Source: Streptomyces phaeoluteigriseus
Lineage (GTDB): Bacteria; Actinomycetota; Actinomycetes; Streptomycetales; Streptomycetaceae
Length of the DNA stretch: 64,000 bases
Direction: 5' to 3'
NCBI RefSeq assembly: GCF_001896135.2
Contig: NZ_MPOH02000008.1
Span: forward strand, 1 to 64,000
Below, piece after piece: positions 19,762 to 29,333 of the stretch (its first letter is position 1; each line of letters starts with the position of its first letter). Both the position numbers and the translations under genes were made by a program. A model generated the notes under the pieces. It was not told the DNA's origin and made no database searches. It saw nothing but the letters and a program-made list of their open reading frames with translations.

Positions 19762-20719
19762 TGAACTTCACCCTCGGGTCGAAGAGGCCGTAGAGCAGGT
19801 CGGCAAAAAGATTGCCGACGAGCACCGCGGCGGTGGCCAGGGTCGTCAGGGCGGCGAGCAGCGGGAAATCGACGGCGGTGGCCGCCTCCACGGTGGCCGC
19901 AGCGATGCCGGGCCAGCTGAAGACGCTCTCCACCAGCAGGGCGCCGGTGATGAGTTCGGGCACCCGGGAGCCGACCAGCGTGAGAACCGGCAGCAGCCCG
20001 GAGCGCAGGGCGTGGCCGAGCAGGACGGTGCGCTCGCTCAACCCCCTGGCCCGCGCGCCGCGTACGGGATCCTCGGCGAGCGCGTCACCGACGCCCTGAC
20101 GGACGTACAAGGTGAACCAGGGGAGCTGGGAGACGGCGAGCACCCCGGCCGGCAGCACGAGGTGACTCGCCACCTGGGAGGGCGTGACCCGCTCACTCGC
20201 CGTGTCGGTGAGACCGCCGGCCGGGAGCACGCCCAGCTGGAGGGCGAACAGCCAGACGGCCAGCAGGGCGAGCCAGAAGACGGGCGCCGCCTCCAGGGAG
20301 TACGCGAGGGAGGTGACGACCCGGTCGACTACGGAACCTGGGCGGCGGGCCGCCAGCACTCCGAGCACCGTGCCCGTCAGCACCGCCACCACGAACGCGA
20401 CCGCGCACAACAGGCTCGACCAGACCAGGCGTTCGCCGATGACCTGGGAGACCGGCTGCCGCATCACACTGGACTGCCCGAGGTCACCGCCGAGGGCGGA
20501 GGTCAGCCAGTGCCACCAGCGAGAGGTGAACGGCTGGTCCACGCCCAGGTTCTCCCGCAGTCGCTCGAGAGTTTCAGTGTCGGCGCCGAGGGCGGCTGTG
20601 CCGGCGTACGCCTTGACCGGGTCGAAGGGGGAGGCCGCGGCGATCGCGAAGACGCCGAAGGTCACGACGAGGAGGACGGGGGCGGCGAACAGCAGCCGCC
20701 GCCCCGCCAGCCGTGCCAT
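19751..20719 (-). CDS. ABC transporter permease (DppB type)
   Basis: 322 residues, six predicted helices, with the DppB-type features DPVKAY, LRENLGVDQPFTSRWWHWL and DLGQSS near the N-terminus and the conserved loop DPVRGARARGLSERTVL. The ATG at 20719 is chosen because GGGGAG precedes it; a GTG upstream is possible. Forms the channel with the DppC-type subunit. Confidence 0.9.
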   Translation of the reverse strand: MARLAGRRLLFAAPVLLVVTFGVFAIAAASPFDPVKAYAGTAALGADTETLERLRENLGVDQPFTSRWWHWLTSALGGDLGQSSVMRQPVSQVIGERLVWSSLLCAVAFVVAVLTGTVLGVLAARRPGSVVDRVVTSLAYSLEAAPVFWLALLAVWLFALQLGVLPAGGLTDTASERVTPSQVASHLVLPAGVLAVSQLPWFTLYVRQGVGDALAEDPVRGARARGLSERTVLLGHALRSGLLPVLTLVGSRVPELITGALLVESVFSWPGIAAATVEAATAVDFPLLAALTTLATAAVLVGNLFADLLYGLFDPRVKFSDM

Positions 20720-20739
20720 CGCTCCCCAAGGGAGTCCGT

Positions 20740-22326
20740 TCACTTCTTCGGCTGCCAGGCTTCGAGGTCCCACCACGGACCGGAGGCGAAGCCGTGCTCA
20801 TGCGGCTCGACCTGCGTGGTCAAACCATCCCACCGGTCGGCCAGGACGTAGACGTGGTCGATGTGGGTGAGGAACGTGTAACCGGGGTTCTTCACCAGCT
20901 CCTGCTGGAGAGTGTCGTAGGCAGCCTTGCGGGTTGCCTGGTCCGAGCTGCGCCGGCCGGTGTCGAGTGCCTTGTCCACGACCTGATCGTCATAGCGGCC
21001 CATGTTGTTGAAGCCGTCGCCGGCGAGGGAGGAGTGCAGCAGGGTATACAGGCCGTAGTCGGGGTCACCGTTGCTGCCGAAACCGGCCAGGACCGCGTCG
21101 TTCTTCATCCGCGGCTCGATGACCTCCCAGGTGCCCGTCTCCACCTTCACCTCGATGCCGGCCTTCTTGGCGTCGGAGGCGTAGGCGAGGGCGTGGTCCT
21201 GGCGGACCTTGTCACCGGAGGGGTAGAGGAGGGCGAAGGAAGCTTGCTGTCCGTCCTTGACGCGGATACCGCCCTCGCCGGTCTTCCAACCCGCCTGGTC
21301 AAGGATCTGCCGGGCCTTGACGAGGTCCTGCCCGCGCTCGATGCCCTTGGCGAACCAGGGGTCGTCGACCGGCAGCGGCCCGTAGGCCGGACGCCCGGCC
21401 CCGTCGAGGATCTTGTCGACCATGGCCTGGCGGTCCACGGCGGCATCGAGAGCCCGGCGGATGGCGCGGTCGCCGGTGACCTTGTTCTCCTGAGGGAGGG
21501 CGACCGTGCGGAAGTCGTACGTCTTCGCCTCGTACGTCTTCTTCGTCCTGTCGTTCCTGAAGGTGGCGGCTAGGTTGGGCGGCAGGATCGCGCCGTCGAG
21601 GTCGCCGGAACGCAACCGGGTGGCGCGCGCGTTGTCGTCCTGGATGATCGCCATGGTCACCTTCTTGACCTTCGGCGCGCCGCCCCAGTAGTCAGGGTTG
21701 ACCTTGAAGGTGAGCTTTTCCCCCTTGCTCCAGGCGGCGAGGACGTACGGGCCGGTGCCGACCGGCTTGTGGTTGAAGGAGCCGGTGTTGGGGTCCTGCC
21801 CCTTGGCTACGTGCTCGGGGACGATGGGCAGCACCGTGCGCCCCGCGAAGGGCGCGTACGGGTACTTGAGGGTGAAGACCACCTTGTTGTTGCCGTCCGC
21901 CCGCACGTTCTTGATGGCGTCCAACTCGCTGCGAGAGGCGTTGTTGGTCTTCGCGTCGAGGACTGTGTCGTACGTGAAGACGACATCGGCCGGGGACAGC
22001 GGCTCGCCGTCGCTGAACTTCACACCGTCGCGCAGGGTGTAGGTGTAGGTCAGGCCGTCGGCGGCGACGTCGGGCAGCGCCTTCGCCAGCGCGGGTCTGA
22101 GATTCAGACCCGCGTCCCTGGCCAGCAGGCCGTCGAAGATCTTCGAGTTGCCGTCCTTGCCGTAACCGAGGAGCGGACTGAGCGTGTCCGGCTCGGAGGC
22201 CACCCCGATCACCACGGAGTCCGCCGCGTCACCGCTGCCCGTGCTGCTGCCCGGAGCCGAGCAGGCGGCGACACCAGTGAGTATCGCCGCCGTCGCAGCG
22301 GCTGTCCGTCTACGTCGGACCGTCAT
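20740..22326 (-). CDS. ABC transporter substrate-binding lipoprotein (SBP family 5)
   Basis: 528 residues. Signal peptide with lipobox LTGVAAC and Cys near residue 22, then the family 5 pattern TYTLRDGVKFSDGEPLSPAD and DVVFTYD, GTGPYVLAAW and NPDYWGGAPKV. Binds a peptide, nickel chelate or similar ligand at the cell surface and hands it to the permeases. It is the first gene of the operon that runs leftward to 17197. The ATG at 22326 gives a normal lipoprotein signal; an in-frame ATG at 22365 would add 13 residues. Confidence 0.92.
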   Translation of the reverse strand: MTVRRRRTAAATAAILTGVAACSAPGSSTGSGDAADSVVIGVASEPDTLSPLLGYGKDGNSKIFDGLLARDAGLNLRPALAKALPDVAADGLTYTYTLRDGVKFSDGEPLSPADVVFTYDTVLDAKTNNASRSELDAIKNVRADGNNKVVFTLKYPYAPFAGRTVLPIVPEHVAKGQDPNTGSFNHKPVGTGPYVLAAWSKGEKLTFKVNPDYWGGAPKVKKVTMAIIQDDNARATRLRSGDLDGAILPPNLAATFRNDRTKKTYEAKTYDFRTVALPQENKVTGDRAIRRALDAAVDRQAMVDKILDGAGRPAYGPLPVDDPWFAKGIERGQDLVKARQILDQAGWKTGEGGIRVKDGQQASFALLYPSGDKVRQDHALAYASDAKKAGIEVKVETGTWEVIEPRMKNDAVLAGFGSNGDPDYGLYTLLHSSLAGDGFNNMGRYDDQVVDKALDTGRRSSDQATRKAAYDTLQQELVKNPGYTFLTHIDHVYVLADRWDGLTTQVEPHEHGFASGPWWDLEAWQPKK

Positions 22327-22500
22327 GCACCCCACACCCTTATTGATGACCGAAAGCTGTTGCATATTAATCGCAACTAGGGCTACCCAGGTTGGTCGGG
22401 GGGCAGTCGGCCGCTCGTATCGACCACGTCATGGGGCCATGCCTTCCACTGACGCACCAACTGACGGCGGGCGCGGCGCGAACGCAACCGGGACCGGCCG

Positions 22501-22684
22501 TCAATGCGGCGGCACCGTCATGCGGGGGACATTGGCGGGGGAGAGGTCGGCACGGGCACGGTGGATGCGAACGGGGTGGCGCCACCGTCCGGAGGCGTCC
22601 CGGGCCACGTCGACGCGGACTTCCACCGCCAGCCCGGGTTCCACCAGCTTGACGTGTCGGGCGGCGAGTTCGCTGAGTGAGGCG
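22501..22684 (-). pseudogene. ATP-dependent DNA ligase, C-terminal remnant
   Basis: Minus-strand text LVEPGLAVEVRVDVARDASG then RWRHPVRIHRARADLSPANVP and a stop is the extreme C-terminus of actinobacterial ATP-dependent DNA ligases. No catalytic domain remains. A closely similar remnant lies near 58.6 kb. Confidence 0.7.
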
Positions 22685-22918
22685 CAACTGCAACCGAGGT
22701 TCGGCAGCAGCGGCGGTCACCAGGCCAACTGGCTGGACACCGGCAGCAGGAGGCGGGTCACCTCGTCGCAGGCCGCGGGCAGATCGGGATTTCTGGACTT
22801 GTCGAGGCCCACATTGTCGCGAGGTGCCGGTGCTCCTTACATCCGTCGCGGGGACGATCATCTTCACAGCGGGGCATGACATCTGTCATGGCCCCGCGAA
22901 GGTCGGTGGAGGGAGGTG
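22685..22918. other. Non-coding, possible further gene debris
   Basis: A short minus-strand text (NPDLPAACDEVTRLLLPVSS, stop at about 22,730) looks like a gene end but I do not recognise it. Nothing else is visible. Confidence 0.35.
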
Positions 22919-23869
22919 TCAGAGACCGTACCGGTACTTCATGTGGCGCCAGAAGTCCCGGAACATCCACTTGTCGAACTCGGTGATCTGGGTGGCGCTG
23001 CCGGCCTTCATCAGGAAGCAGCACTGGCCGGTCGGGGACCAGTCGTAGAAGTCGTCGAGGCCGAAGGTGTGGCCGACCTCGTGCAGGTAGATGTGGATGT
23101 TCTCCTGGTTGAGCGCGCCGGTGAAGTAGGAGCTGCCCATGCGCTGCCCCCAGTCGCCGCCGGCGCCGCCGCCGAAGCCCTCGGTGAGCCAGAGGGACTG
23201 GTCGTAGTGGCGGGCGGCGCCGCCGGGACAGCGGGAGTAGTTGCCGTCCTGGTGGAAGAAGCGGCCGCAGTCAGGGGCGCACTGCGGGGCTCCGCCGCCG
23301 TCCAGCATGTTGGTGTAGATGTCGACGGAGTTGTCGCTCCACTGGAGGGTGGAGCGGTTCTTCACCGCCCAGCCGACGATGTTGACGGGGACGTTGGTGT
23401 ACGGCCAGGCGTTGTGGCCGACGCCGTTGTCGACCACCGCCGCCATCCACTTGCCGAACTGCTTCTTCAGCGCGGCGTGGATCTGGTCGCGCAGGGCGGC
23501 GCTGACCGGCTGGTTGGACTCCCAGCGGACGCAGTAGTTGACGCTGCCGCGGTTGGCCATGATCTGGTCCCAGCCGTAGTTGCGGAAGCCGTACAGGTTG
23601 CCGTAGGTGGACTCGACGTGGTTCCAGACCTCGTTGAGGGGCTGGACCAGGTTCGCGGGTGGGTTCCAGACGTCCGCCGAGGCGACCGCCGCCTCGGCTT
23701 GGCCCTCAGCCTTCGCCAAGACCTGGGCCACAACCTGGTCCTGGGTCCGTTCCCGGGCCGATCGGTCGTTCGCCGCCTGTGCCACGGACGGGGTCGTCAG
23801 GCCGGGCGCGAGCAGCACGGCCAGGACGGCGGCGAACACGGTGAGCATTCTTGCGATGCGGGTGCGCAT
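22919..23869 (-). CDS. Secreted zinc metalloprotease-like protein
   Basis: 316 residues. ATG with GGGAGA upstream, a Sec signal peptide ending near AQA, and the metzincin-type zinc site HEVGHTFGLDDF near residue 270 (HExxHxxGxxD). Many Trp and Cys residues in the centre (CAPDCG, CPGG). The pattern resembles secreted actinobacterial metalloproteases of unknown substrate. Monocistronic by context. Confidence 0.82.
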   Translation of the reverse strand: MRTRIARMLTVFAAVLAVLLAPGLTTPSVAQAANDRSARERTQDQVVAQVLAKAEGQAEAAVASADVWNPPANLVQPLNEVWNHVESTYGNLYGFRNYGWDQIMANRGSVNYCVRWESNQPVSAALRDQIHAALKKQFGKWMAAVVDNGVGHNAWPYTNVPVNIVGWAVKNRSTLQWSDNSVDIYTNMLDGGGAPQCAPDCGRFFHQDGNYSRCPGGAARHYDQSLWLTEGFGGGAGGDWGQRMGSSYFTGALNQENIHIYLHEVGHTFGLDDFYDWSPTGQCCFLMKAGSATQITEFDKWMFRDFWRHMKYRYGL

Positions 23870-24229
23870 GGTGATCTCCCTTTTGGGGGGCGGGATTTCA
23901 CGTGCCTTCACTTCCCCCTGGTTGCCGCCGACTGTTCGGAGGTTGCCGCGCGCCGGGACGCCTCCCTACGAACGCCGGAGCGCCACGATCCGCATGTCGC
24001 CCGGCCCGGACCCTTTCCGTGTGGGACGCAGCCCGGCGACCCGGAACTGTTCCAGGACCCGCGCGTGGGAGAGCCGCGGTTTCCGGTAACTGTGGGCGTT
24101 CATGGCCCAGTCGCCGCCCGCGGCGAGCTGGTCGGGCCGACCTGGGTGCTCCCGCTCAAGGCAGGCCAGGACGCGCTCGCCGGGATCGTGGAGCTCGCGA
24201 ACATCGCCGCGGCGGCGGGCGCGGACGAG
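23870..24229. other. Upstream region of the metalloprotease and decayed DNA
   Basis: It contains the metalloprotease promoter region. Further right it holds frames without recognisable function that trail from the decayed zeta-toxin-like locus. Confidence 0.4.
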
Positions 24230-25179
24230 GTCGTCCTCACCGTTGTTCCGGGCCGCATCGCGCGGCGGACCATCCGGGTGGCCAGTAGCTTGCCCGCTCC
24301 GGGCTGCCCCATGACGTAGACGGCGCGTCGATCGTCCCGGGGGACGATGGCGCTCAGCTAGGTCGGGACGATCAGCTCGTCGAAGACCCACCGGTGCTCG
24401 GAGGCAGAGAGCCGGTGGAGGTCGACGCCCCGTGCGCGCCTTCGCGGCTGGGCGATGCGGCGGACCGGCTCGGCGAGCGCGGCAGCCCGCCTCGTGTCCC
24501 GTACGACGGCCAGGCGCACGTCCTCACCCGGCACATCGCGGTGCACGCGCACCTCTGCGCGCGCGATGTCGTGGTTGAAGGCGGCCGTCTCCCGGGCCGT
24601 CCACGCGCGGGAGTGCCGGCGGGTGACAGCCTTGTCGGCCTTGTCGGCGGCGGGGCTCCCGGCCGGCGGCGCCCTGCGCCATCGACGAACTTGTTGTCGT
24701 ACAGAGCCGTTCCATCGCGGGTCACCACGGTGATCGGTCGGCGAGCTGCTCGGCTTCGATGACCGCGAGAGTCGTGAGCATGTTCTTCGTGCAGGTGTCG
24801 TGGTTCTCTCAGGACAGGACACGAACCGGCCGCCCGCTCCATCGACGGCCTCTGCGAGGAAGCGGTCGAGTATCCCGAGCTGGCTCCATGCCTCCGGCGT
24901 CGCGAGCACGACCACTTCGATGTTGTGCTGGGAACTGCGGTACGCCGCCGACGACGTGCGGAAGTCGTCGGGGTCGGCGAGGGCGGACTCGACGACCGCA
25001 TCCAGACTGTGGTCGCGGACGTATCCCTCGATGGCGGTCTGCCAGTAGCTGGTGTCCGACCGGACCTTCGCGCCAACGGTACGGACGTCGGCGGCTAACG
25101 CCGCGGCGTAGTGGCGGTGGGCGCGCTTGTACAGGTCGCGCCCGATTCGTACGGCCCCGCCGCGCTGGTCGAGCGCCAC
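24230..25179 (-). pseudogene. Decayed tandem zeta-toxin-like (P-loop kinase) locus
   Basis: The upstream part reads VRSDTSYWQTAIEGYVRDHS, DAVVESALADPDDFRTSSAA and ATPEAWSQLGILDRFLAEAV, the middle of actinobacterial zeta-toxin/AAA proteins. It then loses frame at about 24,815. A second N-terminus follows: LSASEHRWVFDELIVPT, an in-frame TAG, then LSAIVPRDDRRAVYVMGQPG and AGKLLATRMVRRA. Its Walker A ends GKL rather than GKT. Stop, frame breaks and the altered P-loop mark it as non-functional. Zeta toxins phosphorylate UDP-N-acetylglucosamine; no epsilon-like antitoxin is visible. Confidence 0.65.
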
Positions 25180-25278
25180 TCGGACCGCCTACAGCGATCA
25201 CGATCTGGTGGTGTTCCTCGAGGGCGGGCATCCACTATCGCGATTCCGCGCAGCCGTCGGCACCCCAGCGTTCAGTGC

Positions 25279-25575
25279 TCACAGGATGAAGACGCTCCGC
25301 GCGGTCTCCGTGTAGTACGTCTCACCCGGATACACGAGCCATTCGACCGGACCGGTGCAGCCTGGGCCGGAGTGGACTTCGGCGATGGCGTCCGTGTGGT
25401 TGGTCACCGAGCTCGGGAACAGGTCGACGGCGAAGCAGCCGCTCGGGTCCTCGTACTCCCGGCCGTTGACGATGAGGACCCCCTCCGCCGCGTACGCGGA
25501 GCCCGGTGTGGTGAGCGTCAGTGCGGTGGCCGCCGCGAGGGCCCCCACGACCTTGGCGAGCTGTCGTTGCTTCAT
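25279..25575 (-). CDS. Small secreted protein
   Basis: 98 residues: Sec signal QLAKVVGALAAATALTLTT ending SAYA, then a mature part of about 70 residues with two Cys (SGCFAV and GPGCTG) that could form one disulphide. I do not recognise a family. The ATG at 25575 has GAAAGG upstream. Confidence 0.7.
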   Translation of the reverse strand: MKQRQLAKVVGALAAATALTLTTPGSAYAAEGVLIVNGREYEDPSGCFAVDLFPSSVTNHTDAIAEVHSGPGCTGPVEWLVYPGETYYTETARSVFIL

Positions 25576-25893
25576 GTACGTGCCCTTTCGAGACGCGGGC
25601 CGTCGCACAGCCCGCTGTAGTCACCCAATGTAGTTGGTCAGGTGTTTAGAGTAATGAGCGTGCGGAGGTGAACCGCCGGTTGCGCACGCCGCCCGCACTC
25701 CCTCCACTGCGATACGGGGCGGGACTCGCCCCCCGGCCAGCCCCTCATCTCACGGCGGGGGGGAGTGACACAGCTTCTGAAGGCTCGTGCTGCGGGGCTG
25801 CCCGTAGCGGCTGGTGCGCTCTTTCACGGTCTGTGCCAGTAGGGACACTTTCCGAGGTCTCGGCTCACCTCGGCTCGGACACCTGGGAGCGGT

Positions 25894-26700
25894 GTGGATG
25901 TTGACGCTCTTTCCGTACATGACCCGCGGTCAGATCTTCTGAAGGCTGTCGGCGACACGGTGCCGGACCTGAGAGGGCTGCTGGACGCCTGGCCGGCGCC
26001 GGTCTCCTCTCTTCTCGATCCGGTGGTGGAGCGATTACGGGCGACCGGGCTGTTCCGCATGGCTCTGCCCACGGACCTGGGGGCATGGAGGCCGACCCCC
26101 TCGTGCAGCTACGGGCCGTTGAGCGGCTCGCCGAAGCGGACGCATCACTCGGCTGGTATGCCAGCATCGGATCGGACGGCGGCTACTACGCCTCCGTCCT
26201 CACCCCGGACACCGCGGCGGGGATGTTCGCGGCCGATCCCGACGCGATCATCGCCGGCTTCGTCGAACCGGCCGGCACGGCGTGCCGGCCGCGAGGGCGG
26301 CTACGCGGTCTGCGGCCGCTGGCCGTTCGGGAGTGCCAGCAAGCACGCCCGCTGGCTGGCCAGCGGCTGCCGCGTACGCGGTGGGGACGGAGACGGCCGC
26401 TGGATCGTCGCACTGCTGCCATGCACCGCCTGCACCATCGAAGAAGACAGCTGGCAGGTCCTCGACCTGCAGGGCAGCGGCAGCTTCCCCTACTGAGCCC
26501 AGGAGATGCGCGTGCCCCGAGAGCACACCCTCACCTTCGGCAGCCCGCAGCGGACCACCCCGCTCTACCGCTGCCCGGTGATGTACCGCTGCGACACACC
26601 AGGCGTGGCCCTGGGATGCGCACGCGGAGCCCTGAGCGAATTCACCGCCCGTCCCCATCCGCCGCCGGGGCTGTCCTTGGCCGCGGTGGCCGCACGCTGA
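25894..26700 (+). pseudogene. Acyl-CoA-dehydrogenase-like flavoprotein, multiply broken
   Basis: The text follows the acyl-CoA dehydrogenase/flavin monooxygenase family: ERLRATGLFRMALPTDLGG, AVERLAEADASLGWY, GGYAVCGRWPFGSASKHARW, then VPREHTLTFGSPQRTTPLY and GVALGCARGAL. It needs a base added near 26,083, one removed near 26,270, and crosses an in-frame TGA at about 26,494; it then ends well short of a full protein. Related enzymes include two-component monooxygenases of secondary metabolism, but this copy is dead. Confidence 0.7.
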
Positions 26701-26996
26701 CACACGGTTCTCCTACGACACCTGCCTCACCGGCCCTGACACCGAGATATACCGGCGAACCCGGGTTTGTGCGGAGCATGGGCCGATGCTCGTGTCGATA
26801 CCCCGTGGGTGGGACAGTACTTCCGGCCGAAGTGCTCCCGGTCGAGCCGGTTCCGCCGCGCTCTGCATGGCGACTGAAACCGAAACCATTATTTACTGGC
26901 TCGTTTGACATTTAAGACAAATGTTCACCCCTTTTGTGGAGGTCTTCTCGGCGCCCAGGCTGGCAGCCAACACCGGTTCGACGGAGGGAATCCGGC
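26701..26996. other. Intergenic, with a local AT-rich patch
   Basis: Bases 26,880-26,940 are markedly AT-rich for this genome (ATTATTTACTGG, GACATTTAAGACAAATG), compatible with a promoter for the tectonin-like gene or an insertion boundary. No gene seen. Confidence 0.4.
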
Positions 26997-27323
26997 ATGG
27001 CGGATTGGGTGAACATCGGGGGCAGTCACGCGGCCATCTCGGCGGGGTCCAGGACGACTGTATGGGGTGTGAAATCGGGGAACGGCATCTACCGGTACAC
27101 CAACCACGACACCAACCCGTGGATCAAGATCCCCGGAGGGCTGAGCGACAACATCCCCGGAGGGCTGAGCGACATCGGTGCCGCGGCGGACGGCGCCGTG
27201 TGGGGCGTCGACCCGGCCGGCAAGATCTACAAGTACACCGTCTGCCATCGCGAGGAAGCCCTGGCGGACGGCCGCGTCGGCGAGTGGACGCCGGGAAACA
27301 AACCGACTTCCGTGAACACATAA
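26997..27323 (+). CDS. Truncated tectonin beta-propeller (TECPR) lectin-like protein
   Basis: 108 residues with two tectonin blades: WVNIGGSHAAISAGSRTTVWGV then GNGIYRYT, and DIGAAADGAVWGVDPAGKIYKYT. Full proteins carry five or six blades, so this is a fragment or a mini-protein. A 24-base unit is duplicated inside it (IPGGLSDN / IPGGLSDI), adding eight residues in frame. TECPR proteins bind glycans. Confidence 0.65.
   Translation: MADWVNIGGSHAAISAGSRTTVWGVKSGNGIYRYTNHDTNPWIKIPGGLSDNIPGGLSDIGAAADGAVWGVDPAGKIYKYTVCHREEALADGRVGEWTPGNKPTSVNT
27129..27176 (+). repeat. 24-base in-frame tandem duplication in the tectonin gene
   Basis: The segment beginning ATCCCCGGAGGGCTGAGCGA recurs exactly 24 bases later. 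Confidence 0.9.
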
Positions 27324-27419
27324 CGCCATGATCTGCACTTGTTGTTACTTTTCACTGGTTGACGCTCGCTGTGGTGGTTCTCTTGCTGGTAGGCGGGGCG
27401 GGTGGAAGGAACTGCGGTC

Positions 27420-28655
27420 GTGAGTGGTGGGCAGAGTGGACTTCCCCGGTTGCTGACGGCAGCGGAGACGGCCGCGCCGGTGGATGCGGTGGACGTGATC
27501 GCGGAGGACCTGCGGCGGCGTTTCGAGGCTACGAAGGTCTCTTTCCTCATCGTGGACCTGACGGGGAAGGCGGTGGCGCGGCTGTCGACCGCCCCAGCGG
27601 AGGACGGGCGGGAGGTGGAGCGGATCCCCTTGTTCGGCAGCGCCTACGAGGAGGTGATCCGTACACAGCGGCTGTATCAGGAGGCGACCGGTCAGGGGCA
27701 GCGGCTGATCGTGCCGGTCACCAACCGGGGGGACGCGATCGGGCTGCTGGAGCTGCTCCTGCCTGCCGCACCTGACGAGGACGTCCTGGATGAAGTCGGG
27801 GAAGCCGCCCATGTCCTGGCCTACATCGTGATCGCCAACGGGCGTTTCACCGACTTCTACACCTGGGGGAAACGCTCCAGGCCGCCCACCCTGGCGGCAG
27901 AGATCCAGTACCAGCTGCTCCCCCTGTCATTGTCGTGCGAGGCCGCGCAGTTCACCCTGTGCGGGAGCCTGGAGCCGTCCGAAGAGCTCAGCGGCGACAC
28001 CTTCGACTACACCCTGGACCGGGACGCGCTGCACGTGTCGGTGACCGATCCCATGGGCCACGACATCGACGCCGCCCTGGCCGCCACAGTATTGGTGAGT
28101 GCCCTGCGCGGCGCCCGCCGAGCCGGAGCCGGCCTGGCCGAACAGGCCCACCGCGCCGACCAGGCACTGGTCGAGCACGGCCAAGGGCACGCCACGGGGC
28201 AACTGCTGCGCATCAATCTCCACACCGGCCGGGCCCAGTTCGTCAACGCGGGACACCCCTGGCCGCTGCGGATGCGTGAGGGCGTTGTGGAGGTGATTAC
28301 CTGCGAGGTGGACCATCCCTTCGGGCTGTCCGAGTTCGCGACCCTCCCCTACCGCGTTCAGGACCTCGATCTGCGCCATGGTGACCGTCTGCTCATGTTC
28401 ACCGACGGCATGGTCGAACGGCACGGGGAGCAGGTCGATCTGTCTGCCCTGCTGGAGCGCACCCGGGGCCTGCACCCGCGGGAGACCGCGTTGATGCTGA
28501 CGTCCGCAGTCCGTGACGCTGCCGGCGGCCGGCTCGAGGACGACGCCACCGTGATGTGCCTGGACTGGCACGGTCCCCAGGAGACCCAACGACACGTCAG
28601 CTCCGGCGCGGACGCCCAACAAGCCTCAGCCGGCCGCACAAAGCAGCAGCGGTGA
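27420..28655 (+). CDS. GAF/PP2C-type SpoIIE-family phosphatase
   Basis: 411 residues. N-terminal GAF-like sensor ([41 protein letters not shown]), then a SpoIIE/PP2C domain: [49 protein letters not shown] and [12 protein letters not shown], with the metal-binding Asp residues present. Such proteins dephosphorylate anti-anti-sigma factors. GTG at 27420 has AAGGA nine bases upstream and is preferred over GTG 27402. No anti-sigma partner lies next to it. Confidence 0.88.
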   Translation: MSGGQSGLPRLLTAAETAAPVDAVDVIAEDLRRRFEATKVSFLIVDLTGKAVARLSTAPAEDGREVERIPLFGSAYEEVIRTQRLYQEATGQGQRLIVPVTNRGDAIGLLELLLPAAPDEDVLDEVGEAAHVLAYIVIANGRFTDFYTWGKRSRPPTLAAEIQYQLLPLSLSCEAAQFTLCGSLEPSEELSGDTFDYTLDRDALHVSVTDPMGHDIDAALAATVLVSALRGARRAGAGLAEQAHRADQALVEHGQGHATGQLLRINLHTGRAQFVNAGHPWPLRMREGVVEVITCEVDHPFGLSEFATLPYRVQDLDLRHGDRLLMFTDGMVERHGEQVDLSALLERTRGLHPRETALMLTSAVRDAAGGRLEDDATVMCLDWHGPQETQRHVSSGADAQQASAGRTKQQR

Positions 28656-29333
28656 CCACACTGCTCTCTGGACAGTGCCGGGCTGCCGCTGAGTGGCACG
28701 CGTCGCGCCTCCTCCTGGAAACCCGACCTGCCGCCCTTCCCCGGCCGCTGCGGGCGGACCTCAATGAGACATCACGAGGCGTCTGGAGAACCGTCCCACT
28801 TCAGCTCCGCGGCCCAGCCCGGTCGCACATCGGACCCGGGCACGAGAGCGCTCGGCATCGGCTCCGGCAGCGCCCACGTCACAGTGCATGCCTTCCACCC
28901 CGGACCATCGGCCAGCCGAGCGACTCTGAGTCGAGCCTGGTGCATACGTGGTCGACTTCGGGACTTGGGCTGAGTGGGGGGAAGCGGCGGTCGGCCGTTG
29001 TTGCCGCCCGGCGGTGAGGTTTCAGCGCAGCTTCCTCGCGTTCATTCGGAGACGTGCTGGCATACCGCCCCTGGGGTCAGGGGCCGCCACCGGGCCAAAT
29101 CCTGGTCACTCTTGCTGTGACTGGAGCGGGTGGTGACGGCGAAGAGGCCGGCCTCGTGGCCGCAAGGTCGTTGGCGTAGGCCACGCTTCGGGCGGAGCTC
29201 CAGGTGGAGGCGCCGGAGTCCCGGCTGAAGTCGTCGCGCGCACTGCCCGCCCGTAGTGGGCCCCTGCTTCCGGGCGTGTCGGGTCGGCGGGTTATCGTCC
29301 GGCTGATTGTTCCATTTTTCTCACAGGAGCCTC
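28656..29333. other. Long intergenic region with a dispersed repeat
   Basis: No gene is recognised in about 680 bases. Bases 28,834-28,915 resemble 60,237-60,322 (both carry GCATCGGCTCCGGC, CACGTC and CATGCCTTCCACC in order), so a degraded dispersed element is present. The 3' end is the leader of the next gene (CACAGGAGCCTC before ATG). Confidence 0.5.

Noticed and set aside
24360..25180. Intact 273-codon zeta-toxin gene on the minus strand
   Set aside because: The frame is open but family similarity drops out at about 24,815 and resumes later as a second N-terminus that ends in a stop, so it is a composite of decayed parts.
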